From contig MU863885.1 in the NCBI GenBank assembly GCA_033296885.1, positions 62,001-126,000 on the forward strand: a stretch of DNA of 64,000 bases. The letters are read 5' to 3'. A model generated the notes under the pieces. It was not told where the DNA came from, did no database searches, and saw only the letters and a list, made by a program, of their open reading frames with translations. The position numbers were made by a program, and so were the translations under genes. This DNA comes from Triangularia verruculosa. Its lineage: Eukaryota; Ascomycota; Sordariomycetes; Sordariales; Podosporaceae. Shown here piece after piece: positions 43,531 to 53,000 of the stretch. Each line of letters begins with the position of its first letter. The stretch's first letter is position 1.

Positions 43531-44692
43531 ACACCCTCACACAGTAAATACACCAAACAGCTAGCTAATATTTTGTATACATACCCTTGGCTGCAATCAC
43601 TGCTTTGCACCGATCTGGCATCGAGGCCAACAGCTCCTTCAAGAAGTCGTCCGGTAGTGCCTCCCAAGCCTCATTGACATACTGGCGCAGCTTATCGTAC
43701 GAGGGCTTTTCTTCAAGGCCATACCGGTCTTCGATCCAGTCCTTCATCCAATTCCAACAAGACTCAATAGGGTTCAAGTCTAGTGAAAATGGTGGCCACT
43801 CCATCAAAATAATACCTCGCTCGCGGAGATCTTCCTTAGTCTCTACAGCTACATACCCTAGAGCACCATCTTGCATCAGGATCAGATCCTCACCAAGCTG
43901 TGCCTTACATAACTGTACCCAGCCGTGAATTACAGGTATAGTATATGCGCGGTAGGTCTCAGCGTTGATCTTTCCCCAGTCCTTTTCCCAGAAGATCCCA
44001 AGGCCTTTACCTAAGCCAGAGAAGTAACCCCAGAACATCCAGCCCCCCTTACGTTAATGCTTTTCTACAATACAAGTAGGATCCCACTCCTCGCCTTGAC
44101 GCCGGGTTATATACTGCTTCCTATGCGGGCCACCAGTAACCCAGGTCTCGTCGGTCCAAAAGATCTTTGCCCACTACTCAGAGGTCCAATATTCATGCTC
44201 TTTAGCCCAGGTCTCTCGGAGGTTCCGGACTCGTTCGGTAATTGGTGGCTTCTTCCGGGCAACTCGTCGGCGGAAGCCTAGCCGATAAAGGGTATACTTG
44301 ATTACCTATATACCGAAGACCCCAGCGAAGATAATTGTTGAGAGCTCGAGGAAGCCCATTCGACGAGCTTTTTTGCTGGAGATAACATATTGAACAAGCT
44401 CGTTTTCTTGCTCTGGTATTAACATCCGTGGCCGGCCAGTACTCCGCCCAGCAGTGGCGTCGCGAGCGCGAATAGCGGTCCGGATCTGCGCTTTGGTGTA
44501 GCCAGTGATACTGTGAATCTCGGCTTGGCTTTTGCTGGCATCGAAATATAAAACTCGAACTCGCTGGCGCTCTTCGGTAGTAAGCTGTTTAGTACCGCTG
44601 GATCCCTGTGGCCGCGCCATTATACTGCTGTAAGTTGTTGAAATCTTGGTGATTCTTGGAAAAAGTTGTTAAAGTGGAAAGTGGGGTGTGTT
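43531..44692 (-). mobile_element. Inactive Tc1/mariner element
   Basis: Class II transposon remnant of about 1.16 kb around one broken transposase frame. Candidate degenerate terminal inverted repeats are ACACCCTCAC at 43531-43540 and GTGGGGTGTGT at 44681-44691, which pair imperfectly; element ends are therefore approximate. TA target-site duplications could not be confirmed. The 5' end of the transposase faces the MFS gene. Confidence 0.6.
43565..44620 (-). pseudogene. Tc1/mariner DD34E transposase, broken by three stop codons
   Basis: A single 351-codon frame from an ATG at 44620 (MARPQGSSGTKQL) to 43565, the usual size for Tc1-type transposases. The N-terminus is a helix-turn-helix (ITGYTKAQIRTAIRARD) with an RPR-type linker (GRPRML). 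Catalytic residues are present: FWTDETWV, LMQDGALGY and NPIESCWNW, the last two acidic residues separated by exactly 34 residues. Three in-frame stops occur at 44306-44308 (TAG), 44174-44176 (TAG) and 44054-44056 (TAA), with no frameshift anywhere. Each is explained by a Gln codon changed by C-to-T in a CpA context, the signature of repeat-induced point mutation. No full protein can be made. Confidence 0.9.
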
Positions 44693-45393
44693 CAGTCGAT
44701 TGGTCAAAACGCGTCGGCTGTTGTGCCCCACAGGTACCTGACATGGGGGTTTTCTTTATGCACGCGACCGCAGTAAACCCACGAGCTAAATCACACAAGC
44801 TTTTTTGCCCGGTATCGCATCCGCCCTCCTCCTGGTACTTCGGAGATACTTTGTACAGCAGCAACGAAGGTGCTGCCGACCCAATCGGCTTGCTTTGTTT
44901 ATGCTTTTGTGCTATCAGTCCGCTGCTGGGGTTGATTTACCAGTGCACGGATTCCCCAGACACGCACTTAAAGAGGTTGCATCTGGTGGCGCGTAACCCG
45001 GCAAAAATATCAACACTAGGCAATTGGCAGTAAAGATCATCTCCTTAGCTGCCGATTACACAGTGCACCCTTATCCATTGGTCAAAACCCGGAATCAGGG
45101 TACCCACGGCCTTAACGCGGGATTACATACCTTCAGCGAGATCTTGTTCGATGCCAGGGTCTTGGCCGAGGCTCTCGCCCTTCCGTCTCTCTGTGGAAGA
45201 TGTATCTCAAATTTTGTGGTCGCGTGCTCTCACATTGCGAAATAGATTTTGACCTCAACCCAGCGTCTCTACCGGATCCTCTCGGTTCCCACTTCGCTTT
45301 GCCTTTCGGGCTTGCTTTTTCACCAACATTGCCCTGGGCGCCTAGACACCACTTCTCTTCCATCTTTTCTTCTCCGGATGTTGGTTCTTCGCC
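44693..45393. other. Upstream region of the MFS gene
   Basis: 0.7 kb between the dead transposon and the exporter start. The 100 bases before the ATG are pyrimidine-rich. No recognisable coding content. Confidence 0.5.
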
Positions 45394-47234
45394 ATGTCGA
45401 CACCTGCCCGGCAACCTGTTGCAGACAATCCTGCTGAGACGAAGCAACAAACCTTTTCAGATGGCGAGATCGGCCTCCTCAATACCTCCTCACCAGAGGA
45501 CTCAGAGAAAGAGCAGCAGCCACAAGTCGCAGAGGTTGGCGAACCTACCAATCCCAATCTCATCAATGGTCGCTCCAAGGGTAAAATAGCCTTGATTATG
45601 CTGGCCTTGTGCCTGGCTGTGTTTCTCGGCGCTTTAGATGTCACCATCGTGACTACGGCTCTCCCGACTATCAGCGACCACTTCCAGTCCAGTGCCGGCT
45701 TTACATGGATAGGTTCAGCTTTCTTGCTCGCCAACGCCGCATCAATCCCGTCATGGGGGAAAATCTCGGATATCTTTGGCCGCAAGCCAATGCTCCTTCT
45801 CGCCAATGCCATCTTCATGCTTGGCTCCCTAATCTGTGCTGTATCCAACAATATTGGCATGTTGATTGCCGGACGCGCTGTGCAAGGTCTCGGCGGCGGT
45901 GGCCTGACGATTCTCGTGAAGATTGTCATCGGCGACATTTTTCCTCTCAACATCCGAAGCGTATTCTACGGCGTGATTGGAGGTGTATGGGCTGTCGCTG
46001 CGGCTACTGGCCCTGCCATTGGTGGTGCATTCACCGAAAAGGTGTCATGGCGATGGTAGGGCAACGGTCAAACAGCGTGAACAAACCTAAGGCTAACATT
46101 CCAAGGTGCTTCTACATTAACCTTCCTCTCGACGGGCTTGCGTTCCTTATCATTCTCGTTTTCCTCGACCTCCATACCCCGCGTACGCCGCTTGTCGAAG
46201 GGCTCAAAGCCATTGACTGGGTGGGCTCGTTTTTGGTGGTGGCCGGCACGCTCATGTTCCTGTTCGGCTTAGAGTACGGAGGTGTCTCGGCCCCATGGAA
46301 CTCGGTCGAAGTTATCTGTCTACTCGTCTTCGGCCTGTTGACCTGGGGGCTCTTCATCTTCTGGGAGGCCCGCTACGCCAAGTTTCCAGTGATGCCCATG
46401 AACTTGTTCAGAAAGATCAGCAATGCCGCCACCCTCTTCTGCGTCTTCATTCAAGGTGTTGTCTTCATCTCCGCCTCCTTCTTCCTCCCGCTCTACTTCC
46501 AGGCCGTACGTGGAAACACCCCGATAGAATCAGGTCTTTACGTTCTCCCCACGGCCCTCTCACTTTCTGTTGGCAGTCTTTCTACCGGATGGCTGGTCGC
46601 AAAGACCGGCTGGTACAGAGAGCCCATCACGTTTGGCCTCTTCATGATGACTCTTGGCTTTGGCCTGTTTATCGACTTGGACGCCTACAGCGGATGGGCA
46701 AAACTAGTCCTCTACCAGGTTGTCGCCGGTGTTGGAGTCGGGCCCCTTTTCCAGGCGCCCATTATCGCCCTTCACGCGCACACAGAGCCCCGTGACGTGG
46801 CCACCGCCACTTCAACCCTTGGATTTATCCGCCAGATCGCTCAGGCTATCTCGGTTGTTATAGGCCAAGTCGTTTACCAAAACGAGAAGCTCAAGCAATA
46901 CCCAGTTCTCGTCGCCGCCGGCATATCTCCCGAGCTGTCAAAGGTGCTATCTTCTAGCGAGGCTGGTGGTGCGGATATTGACATCATTGCCAACCTTCCA
47001 TCTGATCAACGCGCGGCCGTCCGGATTGCTCTTGCGGACTCACTCGAGCCAATGTGGATCATGTACACGTGTATCACTGCTGCCGGTCTACTTGCCTCTT
47101 TTCTCATTCGCAAGAAGGTTCTAACCGATGTGCATGTAGAGACCAAGACAGGTCTGGAGGCTGAACGCGAGAATGCTGAAGCTCGCCGCCGAGAGCGAGA
47201 GATGAGGAAGAAGAAAGAAGCTTCACCAGCTTGA
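45394..47234 (+). CDS. MFS drug:H+ antiporter, DHA2 (14-TMS) type
   Basis: Predicted plasma-membrane exporter of 596 residues. Exons 45394-46055 and 46106-47234 flank a 50-nt intron (GTAGGG, GCTAAC, CCAAG; phase 2) rebuilding the Trp codon of KVSWRWCFYINLP, itself a typical DHA2 motif. The N-terminal ~65 residues are cytosolic and acidic. Span 1 carries the 14-TMS motif LGALDVTIVTTALPTI. The first loop has GKISDIFGRKPMLL (motif A), then GRAVQGLGGGGL (motif B), GPAIGGAF (motif C) and WRWCFYINLPLDG. The tail is a charged helix (ERENAEARRREREMRKKK). Family members expel fungal secondary metabolites, toxic drugs or siderophores by proton antiport. Substrate unknown. A P450 gene lies 2.8 kb downstream on the same strand, but no biosynthetic backbone gene is in the window. 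Confidence 0.92.
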
Positions 47235-50072
47235 TCCTCCAGTCCGTAGGATAAGTTAGGGACAGATTAGGACGAGGTCATGATCGCCGACAGAGCGATA
47301 AGGTTATGCCATCAAACTCCCGGGCTGGAATTAAACCTTTTTATCCTGTAGATGAAGCCTTGTCCTAATCTAGGTAGATTTTACTAATATAAAACTGTGC
47401 CACATGGCGACCATTCATTCACTTTCACCTCTGAACTCTCTTCGAGCGAAGAAACCTCACATTGGCCGATATTATAAACTCAAAACTGCCCACCTCAACC
47501 TTGAATTTTCAAGCGAAATTTAAAGTGCCTACCCACGTAACTTTTCATCACCAAGATCAATAATGACGGGAGCTCTCAAACTTCTTGCATCAATGATACG
47601 CCAGAAATAATTCCGAAGCGGCGCTCGCTCATTGGAGGGACGGCACGTCTCAATTTGGTTTCCCCGAGGGGCTCAGCTCAGCGGCAAGGGAGATGATTAC
47701 TCACGAGTACCTGCCATACCGGCATCCTTGCAAATCCCCGCCATCTCCCAGACGCACCTCGCTTTCTACCTAGGTAGCCTCGGACTTTGACTGCATATGC
47801 ATGGCGCCATCAAAGGAAAATAACAGAGCTGTTCATCTGGATGATCGAATTCTCAGGGTTTGGGCCCGCTCCCCATCCTTCCGAACTGTGAGACTGCTAG
47901 GATGGGAAGGTGCTGGCTATGAGTGGCGATGGACACGTATGGACGCCGTATAGGTATGTACATCGCTATGATGGGTTGTTTAGGTTGCCGGTACCGAATA
48001 TTTGAGTGCAAGGTTGTGTCTGGTGATATGCAAGGACAGTATATGACAGCCAATGGTTACAAACCCCCCTCCCCCTCCCCACGCTTGCGCCTCGTAATTG
48101 TTTAGGCTGACTACATGTAACATGTAGGTGATGCAGTCCCGATTGCAACGGTTAACCAACCGCCGTTGAGCCTCATACTTGTTGAATCCTCGAGATCCTG
48201 CACTGTAACGACGACTATAATCCCCCACTTACCGCCTACCCCCGCCGTTGACGGCATGGCATTCTAGGCCCGTGAAGTCAGGTAGTACCATGAAACCCTT
48301 TTGGAAAACAAAGTTCGGTCTCTGGAGCTTCCAAGCCAATTGATAGGGTTACATACCAGGTCCTCTGTTTGATCGAATCTGTGGAGGCGTAGCCGGAGGT
48401 GATCTATACTTCTTCTAGTTCGAAATCCGCATCTCGGCAGTACAGAGGTGAACGAACTCAACTTGACTTCAGAAAGCGAAAAGGAGCCCTGCAATGTTTC
48501 ATCAGATGAGATCTGAACATGGGGAGATTCAGCAACCTTGCGGGGAACCCTACCCTGCAGGCTGCGCACCAACAACCACCCTAATAAAACTTGATAAAGG
48601 AGCCTTAGCATCAGCGTATAGGGCATATAGTGTCTCGGCAGTGCTGCGTATTCCCACACAGCAATCTGCGGAAAGGATGGCTCGCATCCGCGGTCAGAAG
48701 CATCGGCTAAGGGACTCTATGTTCAGGTCTTCTAAGCGGCGCTAAACAAGGGTCTTCCCGTGCCGAGAGTAAGGACGTGTGTCTCGTCTAGTAGCGGGAG
48801 AAGTAAACCCTCGCGCCGATGAACAAAAGCAAGATCTGCATCTGTGTAACACATGAAGAAAAATTTGGCACACCGTCACAACCTCCCTAGGTAGGTACTC
48901 GGACAAAAGCTCATGACTGTACAGAAACCTCTTGTACTTTACAAAGTGGCAATATGTTCGGATTGCTAGAAAACTGATATGTATGCTTTCGGACTTGGAC
49001 AAATCCTTTGCTCATTTTCTTGGTTAACCAATGATGGATGTCATGGGATCATTCTCAGATGCCGACAGTTGCGCACATGCACGCAGGGTACCCCCCCTTT
49101 CCTATCAAGTGGACTTGGAAAGTGATGGGGAAACACAAGAATTGTCCCGGAGAGAGTTTTCTGGTGTGGAGATGATCAAGTACAAAAGAGAGTATTGCAG
49201 CCGAGCACATACATAGGTGATTACTGAGAGATGTTACATCGAAACATGTGTCAAGATGAGTATCAAATGTCGAGATCAAGGCTTACATTGCCTGCCAGTA
49301 CACATTATTGGTCGAGAATTCCCATGAGTGGATTCAGTTCTTCAACTCTGAGACCACGTAAGCGTTTAAGATACTAGAGTTACGTCCGGTGAGGGCCTCA
49401 CCGTCTCCTTGCTGGTTACACTGCTATATGCGACTCGGCTTTGTTGCCGCCTTGATGCCTCTACCACATCATCCAAACATCAAGCGTGACAACTCTGGGC
49501 CAACAGCATTTGAGCCTCTGTGCCCGTGGAATTCTCCGCTAAAAAAACGACAGTAGATACCTAGATACCGAGATACCTTTCGGCATTATTACCGCAGAAA
49601 CTGTACAGTTTGACCTCTGCGGCACAGTCTGGCGTCACCTTGATTACCACCTCTGACCATACATAGCCCTAGCCTGTCGAAGCACAGTCTAGCCGACTGG
49701 AGGCTCCTTCACGAAACCTTCCCTTTTCAGAATCTTACTACATGTATGGAACTTGGTGAACTTCGGGGCTTTTCGGGCTGCATGTTGCTCTCGCTGTGGA
49801 TTATTACCTCCGAATTCCTCAAACACTTAGTTTCTTTGCTGACGACGGGACCTTCTTTCTTGAGCATGATGTGATACTCGTAACCGTGCACAGGGAAGAT
49901 GACGGGACAAGACATAGATATCCATGTGGAGGGTCTCTGGGTACCGACCTTCAACATGTTATATGAATTATAAAAGTGCTGCTGTTCCCAGCATTGAACG
50001 AGAATAAACCCATCTCCTTCAACACTTCAACATTCAACCTTCAACGGTTCTCTTTTGGCTTCAAACATTATT
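47235..50072. other. Long gene-free interval
   Basis: About 2.8 kb with no supported gene. TACCTAGGTA-type words are dense (47364, 47769, 48888, 49557). Frames do not exceed 131 codons and lack motifs. The last ~100 bp (TATAAA near 49969, then pyrimidine-rich CAACCTTCAACG) looks like the P450 core promoter. Confidence 0.5.
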
Positions 50073-51692
50073 ATGGCTTCATCCGCCATCTGGAACACCA
50101 CCGTGGGTGGTGGTTCGGCCCCTGTCAGGATTGAGGTTGACGAGCCTGTCGTCCTCGGTAAATGGGTCTACTATCTCGGCGTGCCCTTCATCACCACCAT
50201 TCTTTGGTTTTTGTGGGACTACGTTTTGAAAATGTTCCTCCTCCGCCGATGGTACGAGAAGCAAGGCATCAATTTTGTTGATAATTGCTATGCCGTCGTC
50301 GGTGCCGAGCTGCAGGTGACCAAACTCCAAGAAGAAAACAAGAGCCATGACTGGCTTTACACGGACAAGCCAACCAATCTATACGGCACACTACGTGGAC
50401 TTAGTCTTCAACTGTACACCACCAACTCCAAGCTCTGCAGCGAGCTTGTCAGCAAGACCGGAAAGCAGGTCGACCGCAACACTCCTGCTCTCCACTCCGT
50501 CGGTCGCCTCAGCCCATCCGCTATTCCGTTTCAGTCGATGCACAAGCTCCGGTTCAAAGACCGCAAGGCAAATTTGACGAAGAGCACCAGGGACAACAAG
50601 CGTCTCTTTGAGATTGTCGAGCGTCAGGCAAACCACGCCCTCGACAAGTTCAGCGTCAAGAATGAGGACGGCAGATTTACTATTGATGCCCGCGACCTCC
50701 TCGAGTACTGGACACGCTGCACCAGCGGAGAATTCGTCTGGGGTCAGCAGAACATCGAGGGTCGCACTCTCACTGTTGAACAGCTCGATGGAGTGGTCAG
50801 GACCTTGCCCTTCATGGATGTCTTGAACCAAACCTTCACCGAACTTCGCTTTTACTCGAGTCGTTTCTGGAACCGCGTCTGCTTCCCCCTTGCCAGCCTG
50901 CCACTTACCAAGGAGGCCCGCCGTCTCAGCCGCAACATCAACATCCTCCGCAGCATCTGCACAGAAATGATGAACAACCCTCTGGAGGGCACCGTCGCGT
51001 CTCTACTGCAAGAGATGAATAACGACCAGGGCATGCCCGATGTTTACTCTCTGGACGACTTGATCACAGCCACCTTCGCCGGACTAGACGCCGTCAAGTC
51101 TGCCGTCATGGGATGCATTTACCACATGTTGAACCCCGATCATGCCTACTGGCGCCAGGCCATGCTCGAGGAGATGAACAAGCTGCAAGATCTCCCGGGT
51201 GACATGGATGTCAACGTCATGCAGGCTCCCATTCTGACTGCCTTCATGTGGGAGTCTCTCCGCTTTGAACCGCCCGGATCTCTCATCAACAACGCCGCCG
51301 TCAAGAACTTTGAGCTCAATTACCAAGGCCAAACGTACAAGATCAAGGCCGGCACCCGCATCGTATCCTCCATCCACGCCCTGCACCAGCACGAGGAGAG
51401 TTGGCGCCAGATCGCTCCTGACATGTCACCTCTCACCGAGTTCGACCCTAGCCGTTTCCTCAAGTACGGGGACAAGCTCCTCGGATCGTCCTGCTTTATG
51501 CCCTTCGGCAAGGGCCCCCGCCGTTGCCCCGGCCAAGCCGCAGGAGCCTTGATGGTCAAGACGTTCCTCAAGGTCTTCATCCAGAGAGATCTTAAGAACT
51601 GCAAGACGGTCTGCCCTGATGGGCAATCGAAGGATGCCTCGCGGTTCCACGTCTACAGCAAGGCTACATATAACCTGGATTTTGACGAATAG
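50073..51692 (+). CDS. Cytochrome P450 monooxygenase
   Basis: Predicted 539-residue ER-anchored P450, single exon. The start is the first true ATG (50073); six upstream open codons lack one. Residues ~30-58 form the membrane anchor (VYYLGVPFITTILWFLWDYVLKMFLL). Key motifs: I-helix ATFAGLDAVKS (334-344), ExxR as ESLR (394-397), a PERF-like region (SPLTEFDPSRFLKYG) and the haem loop FMPFGKGPRRCPGQ with ligand Cys485. The usual acid-alcohol pair of the I-helix, (A/G)Gx(D/E)T, is here AGLDA, so the oxygen-activating Thr is Ala340. Such enzymes exist but often do unusual chemistry. Substrate and CYP family not assigned. The partner reductase is encoded elsewhere. Possible functional link with the upstream MFS exporter is inference. 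Confidence 0.9.
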   Translation: MASSAIWNTTVGGGSAPVRIEVDEPVVLGKWVYYLGVPFITTILWFLWDYVLKMFLLRRWYEKQGINFVDNCYAVVGAELQVTKLQEENKSHDWLYTDKPTNLYGTLRGLSLQLYTTNSKLCSELVSKTGKQVDRNTPALHSVGRLSPSAIPFQSMHKLRFKDRKANLTKSTRDNKRLFEIVERQANHALDKFSVKNEDGRFTIDARDLLEYWTRCTSGEFVWGQQNIEGRTLTVEQLDGVVRTLPFMDVLNQTFTELRFYSSRFWNRVCFPLASLPLTKEARRLSRNINILRSICTEMMNNPLEGTVASLLQEMNNDQGMPDVYSLDDLITATFAGLDAVKSAVMGCIYHMLNPDHAYWRQAMLEEMNKLQDLPGDMDVNVMQAPILTAFMWESLRFEPPGSLINNAAVKNFELNYQGQTYKIKAGTRIVSSIHALHQHEESWRQIAPDMSPLTEFDPSRFLKYGDKLLGSSCFMPFGKGPRRCPGQAAGALMVKTFLKVFIQRDLKNCKTVCPDGQSKDASRFHVYSKATYNLDFDE

Positions 51693-52287
51693 TGATTTGG
51701 TTATCACACAAGTCACCATCACAACACCTCAAGCCAAATTCGCCAGTCGCATATCATGTCTCTATGCTTCGGCTTCATGTCACATTGTTGTCATTTCCCC
51801 CTTTTTTAGCTACAAAGTACATAGTTCACGAATCAAAACCTTGGCTTGCTTTCGCCCGAACCCCTGAACCCCTGAAAACCCCTGCCCGTGTTTGTGTCGC
51901 TATCTAATACCCCTGCCAGCTGCCGACCAACTGCCAGGCAACGCCTCAAGCATGGACCCTGAAAACACTCCACTCTCCACTCCACTCGAAAAGCAACATC
52001 TGATGGGTGATGATAGATGTGGATAAAAGCTATGGAAAGCTGAAGAGAGGGACTGATCTGGTAAATATACAGAGGTGCGAATAAGGCTCTGTGACCAGTG
52101 AAAGGAGTGAACAAAACAAGGAAAGGAAAGAAGGCAAAGGAAGGCCTGAACAATCAGAGCCTGGTATCAGAACAACATCCAAAGTAAACCCAGACCTTGC
52201 TTTCCCACATTGCACATAAGAGTCAGGAACAGTAAAAAAACCCTTCCTTCCACCGCCGGATTCCAGCAAGAAAAGCAACAACAAACA

Positions 52288-52400
52288 GCCCGGCTAGCGC
52301 AATGGTAGCGCGTAAGACTTCTACATTCTCTCTTCTAATCTCTTCTGGCTTTGGAATTGAAGTGATCTTGAGGCTGTGGGTTCGAGTCCCACGTCGGGCT
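52288..52400 (+). tRNA. tRNA-Arg (anticodon TCT) with 41-nt intron
   Basis: Cloverleaf read by hand. Acceptor stem GCCCGGC with GTCGGGC (one G-T pair), D stem GCGC/GCGC, anticodon stem TAAGA/TCTTG, T stem GTGGG/CCCAC with loop TTCGAGT. The anticodon TCT is at 52320-52322. An intron occupies 52324-52364, directly after position 37, the standard site for nuclear tRNA introns. The discriminator base is T (52400), unusual for tRNA-Arg, and a TTCCTTTT stretch follows as a likely Pol III terminator. It reads AGA codons. Confidence 0.92.
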
Positions 52401-53000
52401 TTCCTTTTGCTGAGCGTTGCCATCAACTCTGTACATGGCGTTTCTATTTTTCTGTCTGCTGAGTTGATATCACACATTTCATGAACCACTGAGCCATGTC
52501 ACTTCTTCAAACGGTATCATTATCATTCTAACGTTATCGGTCTCGTCCCTTTCTCCTTCACCCCCAAAGCCCACATGAAAGAAAAAGGGTATCAAGGAGA
52601 CCTTTTGTCCTTCCCCCTTTCTTATCCTTAACTCTTTTCCTTGCAATCATCAGTCCCTGTGCCTGCTCGAGATTATCTACACAGTTGCAGTCTCTTTCCA
52701 ACAACCAAAGCGACAAATCTCATCAATCTATCCTGCCTGATGACCGCCGGATCCTGAAAGAAAATAAACAAAGACCATCTTGTATGTAAAAAGAAGAACC
52801 AATGTACTCAAGTAATAAATACATGGGGATCGTGTAAGCAAACCCCTACCGTTTTCTTTCCCTATTTCGTCGCATTCAACCACATCAACCCAAAACAAAG
52901 TAAAGCCAAAATAGTTTTCATCCATCATAAGCATGTCCTCATCTCAAAAAAGGTAATCCTGAAAAACAGCCTCCATCGTGTACAACTTCTCAATGAGCAT
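52401..53000. other. Gene-free interval
   Basis: 0.6 kb between the tRNA and the 3' end of the CNB/F-box gene; probably 3' UTR. Nothing else seen. Confidence 0.5.

Noticed and set aside
43146..43667. 173-codon minus-strand frame
   Set aside because: It crosses the end of the Tc1/mariner element and overlaps the real transposase frame in another phase; composition is not protein-like.
43531..51692. Secondary-metabolite cluster
   Set aside because: An exporter and a P450 alone, without synthase, transferase or pathway regulator in the window, do not support a cluster call.
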